From the NCBI RefSeq assembly GCF_022758235.1, contig NZ_JALEBG010000001.1, positions 1,612,001 through 1,676,000 on the forward strand: DNA of 64,000 nucleotides. Reading direction: 5' to 3'. The notes beneath the pieces were generated by a model. It was not told where the DNA came from and did not search any database. It was given only the letters and a program-made list of their open reading frames with translations. Shown here piece by piece: positions 16,363-24,842 of this stretch. A program made the translations under genes and the position numbers. How positions within the stretch are numbered: position 1 is the stretch's first letter; every line of letters starts with the position of its first letter. The DNA comes from Pontibacter liquoris. Lineage in GTDB: Bacteria; Bacteroidota; Bacteroidia; Cytophagales; Hymenobacteraceae.

Positions 16363-18354
16363 TTATTTGGCTACCTCCAACCAGCCTTTGTATACTTTGC
16401 CGGTGCTGCGGCTGGTGAACTGGTAGTAATACATGCCGGTGGGTACTCCTGCCGCCGACCAGTCGTTGCCATAGCTTTCGCTTTGAAAAACGGATTTGCC
16501 CCAGCGGTTAAAGATCTCCAGGCGTGTGGTATGCTGCTCTATCCCTTTCAACACAAAGGCATCATTTTTACCATCACCGTTCGGTGTAATGATGTTGGGA
16601 ATCTCGGGGCACTCTTCTGCCACAACTGTAATGGTAAAGTTGTAGGTGCAGCCATACACCGTATAAAATACCTGGTAGGCACCGGGCGTGCTCACGTTAA
16701 TGGTTTGGGTGGTCTGCCCGGTGCTCCAGCGGTACGTTGCGCCGGCTACTTCCGCGCCGATGGTTATCTTCTCTCCATAGCAGGTCGTAACTTCCTCCGG
16801 AAAAACATAGGCAGGCACGGAATGCTTTGTTACGACCAACTCGTCGGTGGTTGAGCATCCGGCAGTATTCGTGGCCGTTAACGTATAGGTGCCCGGCTGG
16901 GTAATGGCAATGCTTGCCGTAGTAGCACCCGTGCTCCATAGGTAGCTGTAGTATTCAGGATTGCCTTTCGGTGCTGAGAGGACGAATGTTTCGTTGGGAC
17001 ATACAATTCTATCGGGTCCCAGATCCAAAATGGGCGGCGCAACTTCCTTTACAACCAGCGTGCCCCTGCTAATACAGCCGTTTTCTTCTACTATAGCCTC
17101 GTACTGCCCTCCCTTGGTGATCTGAATGCTGTTGCCCGTAGCACCTGTGCTCCAGGTTACCTTGCCACTCGCCGTAACGGAGAGAACGGCTGTAGAACCG
17201 CTACAAATAGTGGCAGGTCCGTTAATGTTGATAGCGCCGGCAAACGAGTTGTTCACAACATACTCGCCATAGGCAGCTGATTCTGTTTTTAGCAGGACAG
17301 AAGAAAGGGTGGTATCTGCAGCCACCGACCAGGTAGCGTCGGTGTTATCCTGCCTGTTGAATAAGGTCGATTTGCAGGAGATCGCACTCTGCTCCAGGCA
17401 TAGTTTATACTTACCGGTAGCGCCTCCCACTTTATACACACCGTAATATTCCTTTACTTCCGCTGGATTCGAAATACCGCTCACAGAATTCGGGGCAGAC
17501 GCCACCTGGTAGAGGTGCATGCCTTTAATAGCTTTGTCTGCCTGCACTACTGAAAACGTTGCAAGCCCAGTTGGTAACCGGAGTGGGGTAGCCCAGTTAC
17601 TAGGGTATAGGTAAACGCTTTTATCCCCGACAGGCGCACCAGAGAGTGTCCAGGCCGTAGCCGGGTTCATGTTGCGGAAGGTGCCGTTGATGTGCAAAGG
17701 GCTATGATCCGTTACAGAGTAGCCGGATGTATTGTCGAAGTTGAAATAAGCCACCAGCCCTGGCTCACTTGCAGTAAGTTTATGACACATGCGCTGCCGG
17801 ATTTCCTCCTGCGTGAGGGCCCGATTCCAGACTCTTACTTCATCCTCCGTGCCACTGAAATTCTCATTATCTGAGATAAAGTCTTTTCCTAAAGCCATTG
17901 GGGCTGTATTTGTTAGATCTGTATCTTGGTAGCCTGTAACTTCCTGGCTCTGTAGTATCCCATTGACATAGATCTGCCAGGTTCCTTTCGTACATACCCC
18001 CACTAAATGATGCCAGTTGTTATCATTCACATTGTCATTGGAGTACCCAGAGTTCCTGTATAGCCCAGAGCCGTCTCTACCTGCAAAAGCGGCCTTGCCA
18101 TACTTGATGATAAGGTGGTAGCCTCGGTCGGAGTACCGGTCATACTTCCCTAAAATCCAGTGATACTTGGCAGAGTTCGTTTTTACCCAAGCCTCAACCG
18201 TTACCGAGTTTGTTATACCCCGGTTTTGATTACTGCAATCAACATAGTCATCATAGCCGTTGAACTGGAGAGAGTTACCAGGTCCTTGGGCGTAAGTACT
18301 TCGGAAGGTAAAGCAAAAGAGAAGACCGAGTAAGATGCGAAGGAATGTTTTCAA
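16363..18354 (-). CDS. T9SS type-B secreted protein with LamG and Ig-like domains
   Basis: The 663-residue product starts at a TTG (18354) followed by a clear signal peptide (KTFLRILLGLLFCFTF). Residues about 28-210 form a LamG/concanavalin-like domain (NGYDDYVDCSNQNRG, NNWHHLVGVC, DEVRVWNRALTQEEI). The middle has repeated Ig/PKD-like segments with the recurring TWSTGATG/YLWSTGATT pattern. The end is the gliding-motility-associated type-B sorting domain (NIITPNGDGKNDAF, IFNRWGKSVFQS, GMYYYQF). It should cross the outer membrane by the type IX secretion system and be attached to or released from the surface. The ligand is unknown. Confidence 0.9.
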   Translation of the reverse strand: MKTFLRILLGLLFCFTFRSTYAQGPGNSLQFNGYDDYVDCSNQNRGITNSVTVEAWVKTNSAKYHWILGKYDRYSDRGYHLIIKYGKAAFAGRDGSGLYRNSGYSNDNVNDNNWHHLVGVCTKGTWQIYVNGILQSQEVTGYQDTDLTNTAPMALGKDFISDNENFSGTEDEVRVWNRALTQEEIRQRMCHKLTASEPGLVAYFNFDNTSGYSVTDHSPLHINGTFRNMNPATAWTLSGAPVGDKSVYLYPSNWATPLRLPTGLATFSVVQADKAIKGMHLYQVASAPNSVSGISNPAEVKEYYGVYKVGGATGKYKLCLEQSAISCKSTLFNRQDNTDATWSVAADTTLSSVLLKTESAAYGEYVVNNSFAGAININGPATICSGSTAVLSVTASGKVTWSTGATGNSIQITKGGQYEAIVEENGCISRGTLVVKEVAPPILDLGPDRIVCPNETFVLSAPKGNPEYYSYLWSTGATTASIAITQPGTYTLTATNTAGCSTTDELVVTKHSVPAYVFPEEVTTCYGEKITIGAEVAGATYRWSTGQTTQTINVSTPGAYQVFYTVYGCTYNFTITVVAEECPEIPNIITPNGDGKNDAFVLKGIEQHTTRLEIFNRWGKSVFQSESYGNDWSAAGVPTGMYYYQFTSRSTGKVYKGWLEVAK

Positions 18355-18400
18355 AGTGATAGGGGAAAAGGAGATTGAACTATAAATATATAGCTTCGCC

Positions 18401-19681
18401 TTAATTTACCCCAATAAATTCTTTGATAAATCGGAGAGCCAGTTCACCGCTTCGCCCGTCGTAGGCAGTACCGACGGTGGCATTATAGTACTGCGCCCGC
18501 AAATAAACTTCAGGCTTTTGGCTCAGGTGCTGTTCCAGCAGCAGCGCCAGCGAATCCGGGTCCTGCACAGTATCTATCAGGCCGTGCTGCACAAAGCCAT
18601 AATAGTCGTGCAATTTTTCGTGCGGATTGAAATTATAAAAGATCGACCATACATTCAGCAGCACTGCCTCCAGATGGATGCCGGAGTTGCCGCTGATCTG
18701 CACATCTAGCTTCCGCAAATAATCGAACGTATGCTCTTGGGCCGCAGAAGAAAGGCTGATATTCGGAAACAAGGTCAATAGAAAGGTAAAGTCCCGCTTG
18801 TCGCGCGGATGGGGCCGCAGAATGAGGCTTACCTGCGGAAAGCCCTCAGCCAGTGTACGGACCAGTTGCTCTGTTTCGGGCATCAGGTCCATTAAATTAC
18901 CACCAATGCCAATTGTCCGGATAGTGCGATGCTGGTTTCGGTAGGGAACAAAAGCATCTGCCTTCGGCATGCCGATGAATTCAACCAGACCAGCTACCGG
19001 GCCACAAGCCTTATACTTGTCGAGCGAATCCTGCCCCTCCAGCAGGCTTAAATCAAACAGCAGCGGTGGGAAAATGGTACTCACGCTGGCATGCTGCACA
19101 TAAATTGTTTTTATGCCTAACGCCTTTGCGGCCAGCAGCATGGCGCGCGCATCGGGGTTATGGTCGTTGGCAAACACAATAGCCTGCGGTTTATACTTGC
19201 GGAGCTTGCGCAGGTATACTTCATAAAAGCCCACGGCATCAAAAAGAATATCAGGGAAGCGTTTGGTAATATGGGGCTTATACTTCAGGAACTGGAAGTA
19301 TAAAGGGATGAACCGGTAGTAGTATAGCAGCTTCCTGCGAAGTGAAAGGCGCTCCACAACCGGGTTATACTTACCAATCTCTTTGTTTTGGCCGGCCACA
19401 AAAACTGCTTCCGGTAAGCCCTGCTGCACAAAAGTTAGGCTGTCATAGTTGTTCTGGCTCACCACATACAGCCATACTTCCCCTTTTAGTTTGTCGGGGT
19501 GCTCTACCTGCTGAAACAGATTGCCCAGGAGCCGCACTACGGTGTAGCCCGCCATTTTGAGCACGCGTTTAAAAGGACTGGTAGGCGAAACGGCATTTTT
19601 AGCACTTTCCGGAAGCTGGTAAAAGCCCTCGGAGAAGTGCAGGTGCAGGATGTTGCGGTAGCGGTTATACCACGCGTTCAT
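18401..19681 (-). CDS. Candidate nonulosonic acid (pseudaminic acid) transferase, GT-B-like
   Basis: The 426-residue protein has no signal peptide and looks like a two-lobed GT-B protein. One lobe has KPQAIVFANDHNPDARAML and IKTIYVQHASVSTIFPPL; the other has TIGIGGNLMD, SLILRPHPRDKRDF and ISGNSGIHLEAVLLNVW. The RPHP and SGxSG(I)HLEA pattern resembles CDP-glycerol/polysialyl-type transferases. It is the last gene of the pseudaminic acid operon, 3 bp after pseI, so a role in moving pseudaminic acid onto its acceptor is the best guess. The family name is not certain. Confidence 0.65.
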   Translation of the reverse strand: MNAWYNRYRNILHLHFSEGFYQLPESAKNAVSPTSPFKRVLKMAGYTVVRLLGNLFQQVEHPDKLKGEVWLYVVSQNNYDSLTFVQQGLPEAVFVAGQNKEIGKYNPVVERLSLRRKLLYYYRFIPLYFQFLKYKPHITKRFPDILFDAVGFYEVYLRKLRKYKPQAIVFANDHNPDARAMLLAAKALGIKTIYVQHASVSTIFPPLLFDLSLLEGQDSLDKYKACGPVAGLVEFIGMPKADAFVPYRNQHRTIRTIGIGGNLMDLMPETEQLVRTLAEGFPQVSLILRPHPRDKRDFTFLLTLFPNISLSSAAQEHTFDYLRKLDVQISGNSGIHLEAVLLNVWSIFYNFNPHEKLHDYYGFVQHGLIDTVQDPDSLALLLEQHLSQKPEVYLRAQYYNATVGTAYDGRSGELALRFIKEFIGVN

Positions 19682-19684
19682 GAG

Positions 19685-20728
19685 CTACAGCAGATCCCAG
19701 GAAAGAGGCGTGCCGGCTTTTATACTTTTGGTGGCAGCTTTGCCGAGCAACTCTTCATAATGTTTCGGCGCCAGTCCGAGTCCCGGGCGAATAATCCGGA
19801 TGTTTTCTTTTGTAAATGCTTCGCCTGCGGTAATGTCTTTGGCGGCATACACGGAGCGCTTGAAAAGACGGCTTTTCTCCTCGGCACGCTGCACGCCATA
19901 TTGTACATAGCCCAGCGCCTGCCATGCCCTTTCCGATTCGATCACTAACGAAGACAGTTCCGCCGGTTCCAGTGAGAAAGCGGCATCCACGCCGCCGTCC
20001 GCACGACGCAGGGTGAAGTGTTTTTCAATGACAGTAGCTCCAAAAGCAACGGCAGCCACAGCAACGCCCACGCCCATGGTATGATCGGAGAGGCCTACTT
20101 GCACGCCAAATAGCTCGCGCATGTGCGGAATAGTAAGCAGGTTAGTGTTTTGGGGCGTAGCCGGGTAAGTGCTGGTGCATTTAAGCAGTATCAGCTGCTG
20201 GCAACCGGCCTGCCGTAAAACGTTTACCGCATCATCCAACTCTGAGATCGTCGCTGCCCCCGTGCTCATGATTACGGGTTTGCCGGTAGCGGCTACCTTG
20301 CGCAGCAACGGATGATCGGTATTTTCAAAAGAGGCAATTTTATACACCGGCGCTCCAAGTTCTTCCAGGAAATCCACAGCCGTTTCATCAAAAGGAGAGG
20401 AGAAAGCAATGAGGCCACGCTCTCTGGCCCGATCAAAAATAGGTTTGTGCCACTCCCAGGGCGTATATGCTTCTTTGTAAAGATCATAAAGCTCCCGGCC
20501 TTTCCACAGCGAGTTTTCATCGGCAATGGTGAAAGCGCCCGGCAGCGTCATGGTATCGGCGGTGTATGTTTGCAGTTTGATGGCATCGGCGCCGGCATCG
20601 GCAGCAGCATCGACAATAGCCAGGGCCCGCTTCAGCGAATGGTTATGGTTGCCCGACATTTCGGCAATGATGAAAGGCCTGTTTCCTGGTCCTACCTGGC
20701 GGCCGGCAATGGCAATTTCGTGTGTCAT
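19685..20728 (-). CDS. pseI: Pseudaminic acid synthase
   Basis: It condenses 2,4-diacetamido-2,4,6-trideoxy-L-altrose with phosphoenolpyruvate to make pseudaminic acid. The NeuB barrel (residues about 1-270) shows FIIAEMSGNHNHSLKRAL, DAIKLQTYTADTMT, KIASFENTDHPLL, STGAATISELDDAV, LLKCTSTYPA, GLSDHTMG and EKHFTL. The C-terminal SAF (antifreeze-like) domain runs from about residue 285. The NHNHSLKRAL and TADTMTLPG features fit PseI better than sialic acid (NeuB) or legionaminic acid (LegI) synthases, as do the flanking pse genes. It starts 2 bp after the pseG-pseH fusion. Confidence 0.92.
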   Translation of the reverse strand: MTHEIAIAGRQVGPGNRPFIIAEMSGNHNHSLKRALAIVDAAADAGADAIKLQTYTADTMTLPGAFTIADENSLWKGRELYDLYKEAYTPWEWHKPIFDRARERGLIAFSSPFDETAVDFLEELGAPVYKIASFENTDHPLLRKVAATGKPVIMSTGAATISELDDAVNVLRQAGCQQLILLKCTSTYPATPQNTNLLTIPHMRELFGVQVGLSDHTMGVGVAVAAVAFGATVIEKHFTLRRADGGVDAAFSLEPAELSSLVIESERAWQALGYVQYGVQRAEEKSRLFKRSVYAAKDITAGEAFTKENIRIIRPGLGLAPKHYEELLGKAATKSIKAGTPLSWDLL

Positions 20729-20730
20729 AG

Positions 20731-22218
20731 TTATACTTCTTGTGGCGGCACCAGCCCGAGCACAAAACGGTGTGCTTCCGGATGCTGCTCCGAGGCAGGG
20801 CCATTGGTAAAGCCTGCTTTCTCAAACGCGCGGACCGAGGCGGTATTATCCAGCTGCACCAAGCCTTCTATCTCTTGAATGTCGGCCCGTTCCTTTCTAA
20901 GCTGTTCTACTCCTTTCAGCAGCACCGTATGGCCTAAACCCTGGCCCCGGTATGCTTTGCTGATCAGGTAGCTGATCGTAGCTGTGTCTCCTTTTATATC
21001 AAACCGGATCTGGGCGACAGGGTCACCGTTTACCACTGCAAGGTAGATGATACAATTCGGATCGGCAAGTTTGACGTGAAACCACTGGCGATGGTTTTCC
21101 AGCGGAATAGGCGCGGGGTTAAAAGAGCGACGGCGCACCTCGGGGTCGTTGTTCCACTCGTAAAGCAGGTGCATGTCTTCTTCCGAAACCTTGCGCAAAG
21201 TGGTTAGGGTACGTAGCCGGAAAGAATGGAATACCTGCTGTAGCCTAACATCGCTTTGCCCGTCATAATACTGCCGCTGCACCTGTAACTGCGCTCCAAA
21301 GGCCGGTCTCAGGTCTTCTGTTTTTAAACTAGCAAAAGATTCATAGGGATGAGCAATGCCGCTGGCGGTCAGAAAGGTATAAAAAGCCTGCTGGTTTTCG
21401 GCTGTCTGCAATATAAAGAGCGCGCCGCCAACGGCAGCATACTCCTGGGCAACCCCACTGGCCGATGTAACTGCTACAGGGCATTGTTGCATGAGCCGGC
21501 ACATGGCGTCGGCAGCCAGGTTCTGGTGCAGGGCAAAAGCCGGATGCTTTTTAAGCCAGCGCTGCAGCTCCACAACATGCTTGTAGGCGCCGCCAACTAC
21601 TATTTCTACCTGGGTTATACTTTTTAACCGGACCAGTTCTTTTGCCACCTGCAAGGTATGATTCTCCGGGTCGGCCCCGCCCATATTCAGCAACACGCGC
21701 ACCTTATCAGCCGGAAAGTTTCTTGCCTGGCTGGCAGCCTGTAAGAACGGCTGGCGCAACAGCGCATACTTCGGGCCGAGCAGTAGCTGGGTATATGGAG
21801 CAGTCCTGTAAGCGTCTTTCGTTACGCCTCCCGCCTGGTTCAGCACAGCGTCGGCTACAAAGGGGTACGCGTGGATGTCATCGAGGCAGATCAGGGGGCA
21901 GCCTTTGCTTTTTATACTTTGCTGGTAAGCCGTGTCAAAGGAATAGCCATCGAGCACCACCACCACATCAGGGGCAATGTAAGCGGCCAGTTCATGTATA
22001 AAGCGGTCTTCGGTAGGTGGGCTTGCGGGCAGCATGATCACCCCATGGCAAGTCTGCTGCAGCAGTTCCCGCAGCTCAGCGGAAGGGGCCTGTATGGCAA
22101 ACACGCACTCAAATTCGTCACGCAGCATAGCCGCCAGGGCCATCGAGCGTACCACATGGCCCAACCCGATCTTGTTGTTGCCGTCTGCCCTGAAAATGAT
22201 GCGGGTTTTGTTTGCCAT
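20731..22218 (-). CDS. pseG: PseG-PseH fusion: UDP-sugar hydrolase plus GNAT N-acetyltransferase
   Basis: Residues 1 to about 330 match PseG, the GT-B-fold hydrolase that removes UDP from UDP-2,4-diacetamido-trideoxy-L-altrose. They include the N-terminal IIFRADGNNKIGLGHVVRSMALA, with the catalytic-loop GxGHxxR, then LDDIHAY, LNMGGADPENHT and TSASGVAQEYAAVG. From about 335 to 490 a GNAT domain follows (EWNNDPEVRRRSFN, ISYLISKAYRGQGLGHTVL, NTASVRAFEKAGF) and matches the PseH role of N4-acetylation. No separate pseH is seen in the cluster, so this one polypeptide probably performs two consecutive steps. It lies 4 bp after the cytidylyltransferase and 2 bp before pseI. Confidence 0.9.
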   Translation of the reverse strand: MANKTRIIFRADGNNKIGLGHVVRSMALAAMLRDEFECVFAIQAPSAELRELLQQTCHGVIMLPASPPTEDRFIHELAAYIAPDVVVVLDGYSFDTAYQQSIKSKGCPLICLDDIHAYPFVADAVLNQAGGVTKDAYRTAPYTQLLLGPKYALLRQPFLQAASQARNFPADKVRVLLNMGGADPENHTLQVAKELVRLKSITQVEIVVGGAYKHVVELQRWLKKHPAFALHQNLAADAMCRLMQQCPVAVTSASGVAQEYAAVGGALFILQTAENQQAFYTFLTASGIAHPYESFASLKTEDLRPAFGAQLQVQRQYYDGQSDVRLQQVFHSFRLRTLTTLRKVSEEDMHLLYEWNNDPEVRRRSFNPAPIPLENHRQWFHVKLADPNCIIYLAVVNGDPVAQIRFDIKGDTATISYLISKAYRGQGLGHTVLLKGVEQLRKERADIQEIEGLVQLDNTASVRAFEKAGFTNGPASEQHPEAHRFVLGLVPPQEV

Positions 22219-22222
22219 GCGT

Positions 22223-23035
22223 TTACTTTTCTAGCTTTTGCAAAGTTTTGTCAAATCCTCCCAGCTTTAAGATACGCTTTGCCTCTTCCAGTTCCTCCTG
22301 CTCGTTTGCGAATGCCTTGCGCTGCGTGTTTCCCTCGTTTATGGCTGCTAGCCAGGGATACTGCTGCAGCAGCTGAGCTATCTCCGGAAATCCAAATAAA
22401 TGGCCCGGCTTATACAAGTTGCTATAAAGCAGCGAGGCGAGCGCATAATCTGTCGGGTAATCTACGGTAAGGCGAAGCTTTTTGATATCGGAGGCGATTG
22501 GCACCTCCTGCGTTTTGAACATACTTTCGCGCCTGATGTAAGGGGTTACGTGTTCCCGGTCAGAGTGAGCAGTGGCTGCTGTCCGGGCCTTTTGCAACGC
22601 GGCAAAAGAGATCACTTCAATATTGGTACCGAGCGGCAAGCCTTCGGTTATGGTGTAATCCACTCCTGCCTGCAGGTGCTGCTGTACGGCCGCATCAATT
22701 GTTTCCGGCATAATAAAAGGGTTGTCCCCGGTGAGCCGTACGGCAATATTCAGCTTATAAATTGCTGCGGCAGCTGCAAACCGGTTCAGCACATCCTCGG
22801 CATCGCCCCGAAAGCAGGCTATTCCATTGTCAGAACAAAACTGCGCAATAACATCATCTGATGCCTGAGTGGTAGTGGCAATGATAACCTGTTCGATGGC
22901 GCTTGCCTGTTGCGCGCGATCTACCACATGGGCCAGCAGTGCGGGGCCGCTGCCAAACGGGAGCAGAAGCAGGGCCTTGCCTGGCAGCCGCTCCGAGCCG
23001 GAGCGCACCTGTATAATGGCGCCTGTTCTTACCAT
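22223..23035 (-). CDS. SpsF-type cytidylyltransferase, probable CMP-pseudaminic acid synthetase
   Basis: The 270-residue protein begins with the nucleotide-sugar pyrophosphorylase signature GAIIQVRSGSERLPGKAL. It continues with IEQVIIATTTQASDD, RGDAEDVLNRF, VRLTGDNPFIMPE and SDREHVTPYIRR, as in SpsF/CMP-KDO-synthetase-like proteins. In the pse cluster this fills the PseF step, activating pseudaminic acid with CTP. The start overlaps the SDR gene by 7 bp. The C-terminal tail of about 30 residues is rich in Glu/Lys. Assigning pseudaminic acid as substrate rests on context. Confidence 0.82.
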   Translation of the reverse strand: MVRTGAIIQVRSGSERLPGKALLLLPFGSGPALLAHVVDRAQQASAIEQVIIATTTQASDDVIAQFCSDNGIACFRGDAEDVLNRFAAAAAIYKLNIAVRLTGDNPFIMPETIDAAVQQHLQAGVDYTITEGLPLGTNIEVISFAALQKARTAATAHSDREHVTPYIRRESMFKTQEVPIASDIKKLRLTVDYPTDYALASLLYSNLYKPGHLFGFPEIAQLLQQYPWLAAINEGNTQRKAFANEQEELEEAKRILKLGGFDKTLQKLEK

Positions 23036-23817
23036 GCTGTCCAGCCTCCATCCAGCACTAAGTTCTGGCCCGTCATGTAAGCGGATGCATCAGAGGCCAG
23101 GTATACAAAAGCTCCTCTCAGATCATCAGGTGTACCGATCCTACCTAAGGGATTTTTCTTTTTTAGCCGGTCAACAAAGCCTTCATCCTGCTGCACGTTC
23201 GGGCTGGGGAAAGGGCCAGGCGTAACGGCATTTACGGTGACGCCATACTTGCCCAGATAACAGGCAAAGTAGCGCGTGAGCTGTAGCACGCCGGCTTTTG
23301 CTGCACCGTAATGCGGCGGATTGAGCGATGCCAGGCTTTCCTCATAAATACTAAAATCAGGCGATACTAGGCCATACATGGAGGATACATTGATGATCCG
23401 GCCGCCTCGTTCCTTTAAATAAGGAATAACTTCCCGGATACAGCGGTACACACTATTCAGGTTGCCGTCGATACCGTAAGCCCATTCCTCATCGGTCAGC
23501 TGTTCGGGGTTTTGCCCTTTGGAGTAAAAAGCATTGTTTACCAGCACATCCAGGCTGCCCTCTTTGGCGGCAACGGTGCGGAAGGCCTGTTGCACACTCT
23601 CCATACTGGCAATATCGCATTGCTCAAAATGGATGTTCGGGAGCTTTGCCTCTTCAAAGGCTGCGGTATACTTCTCTTCGCTTCGGCCCAGCACATATAC
23701 TCGCGCACCGGCTTCGGCCAGGCCCAGGGTAATAGCCGTCCCAAGGTAGCCATAGCCCCCGGTTACCAGCGTTACTTTATTTTGCAGTGAGAAGAGGGAA
23801 TTGAGAGGTGTACTCAT
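23029..23817 (-). CDS. Short-chain dehydrogenase/reductase in the pseudaminic acid operon
   Basis: The 262-residue classical SDR has the cofactor motif VTGGYGYLGTAIT near residue 17, a central NNAFYSKGQ, the catalytic Ser in NVSSMYGLVSP, Tyr and Lys in HYGAAKAGVLQ, and the terminal LVLDGGWTAW. It overlaps the cytidylyltransferase start by 7 bp and the aldo/keto reductase end by 4 bp, so all three are translated together. No reductase is needed for plain pseudaminic acid, so the enzyme may make a modified nonulosonic acid or a related sugar. Its substrate is unknown. Confidence 0.88.
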   Translation of the reverse strand: MSTPLNSLFSLQNKVTLVTGGYGYLGTAITLGLAEAGARVYVLGRSEEKYTAAFEEAKLPNIHFEQCDIASMESVQQAFRTVAAKEGSLDVLVNNAFYSKGQNPEQLTDEEWAYGIDGNLNSVYRCIREVIPYLKERGGRIINVSSMYGLVSPDFSIYEESLASLNPPHYGAAKAGVLQLTRYFACYLGKYGVTVNAVTPGPFPSPNVQQDEGFVDRLKKKNPLGRIGTPDDLRGAFVYLASDASAYMTGQNLVLDGGWTAW

Positions 23818-24704
23818 GTTTTAGGCCAGTTGTAAGGCAAAAGGATCGCCTCGTTTTCTTCCTTAAAGCTATTTAATTGTGGCAGTAAGGCATCGTTTAA
23901 TTGGATGGTGCTGTAGCGGATATTCTGTTGCAGGGTCTCCAGACTTTCTACGCCCATCACTACATGGGTAATATGCGGATTGCCGAGCACAAAACCAAGT
24001 AGCATGGCGCCCAGAGGCACCCCGCATTGGTGGGCGAGTTGGTGCAGGCCAGCAATTTTGCCGGCAATGGGAGCGAAGAAGGGCGGCAAACTTTCCTGGG
24101 AAAGGAAGTATAAACCCTGCAGGAACACCGATCGGACATGCGTTTGGATACACTGCTGTTGAAAGCGGGGGAGCACAGCCTCAAAGCGGCGGTCAAAAAT
24201 GCTGTAAGGAAACTGCACAATATCAATCGAAGCCTGCTGCGCTAAAAGTTCTTCAGCCTCCCAGGGATGATAAAGCGAAACGCCGATCTTCTCTACCAGG
24301 CCAGCAGCCTTCAGTTCTTGGAGCTCTGCTAAAACGCCCGGGTTTTGCTCATACGTGCTGTAGCTGTGCAGCAGATACCCGTATAATTTTGTAACACCAA
24401 GCCGCTCCAGCGATTCGGCTAGGGCTTGCCTGATACTTTTCTCCGGCTGGTTGGGCGGGTACTTGGAAATAATCCGAAAGGAGAGTGGAGTGCCCTGCAA
24501 AGCAGACTGGATCGTGCTTTCGCTTTCGCCGTAAGCGGCGGCGGTATCCAGCGTGTTGATGCCGGCTGCCAATGCCTGGGTAAATATAGCCTTTACCTGC
24601 GGAGACTGCAGCTGCCCTTGCTTGTTGCTGATCCCGTAATCTAACCCGAACTGGGCGGTGCCTATGATCAGCTTCGAAATAATATCTTCTTTAGAGAGAA
24701 CCAA
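23814..24704 (-). CDS. Aldo/keto reductase in the pseudaminic acid operon
   Basis: The 296-residue AKR has the conserved LIIGTAQFGLDYGISNKQGQ start, LDTAAAYGESESTI with the catalytic Asp and Tyr, ISKYPPN with the Lys, and LLHSYSTYE with the His. The only plausible start is TTG at 24704, because no in-frame ATG or GTG lies between it and an upstream stop at 24723-24725. It overlaps the SDR start by 4 bp and begins the tight part of the operon. Related AKRs in spsF-type sugar clusters act on unknown substrates. Confidence 0.85.
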   Translation of the reverse strand: MVLSKEDIISKLIIGTAQFGLDYGISNKQGQLQSPQVKAIFTQALAAGINTLDTAAAYGESESTIQSALQGTPLSFRIISKYPPNQPEKSIRQALAESLERLGVTKLYGYLLHSYSTYEQNPGVLAELQELKAAGLVEKIGVSLYHPWEAEELLAQQASIDIVQFPYSIFDRRFEAVLPRFQQQCIQTHVRSVFLQGLYFLSQESLPPFFAPIAGKIAGLHQLAHQCGVPLGAMLLGFVLGNPHITHVVMGVESLETLQQNIRYSTIQLNDALLPQLNSFKEENEAILLPYNWPKT

Positions 24705-24842
24705 GGAGGTATGTCTTAGCCATTAATGAAAAATTATACTGCTGATTTTGTAGCAATCAACCACCTGTAAAAGCATTTTATAGCGTGTTGGTACGCAGGC
24801 AAAATCCCTTTAACTACCCCTCTGGAATTATGGCTATGCGCT

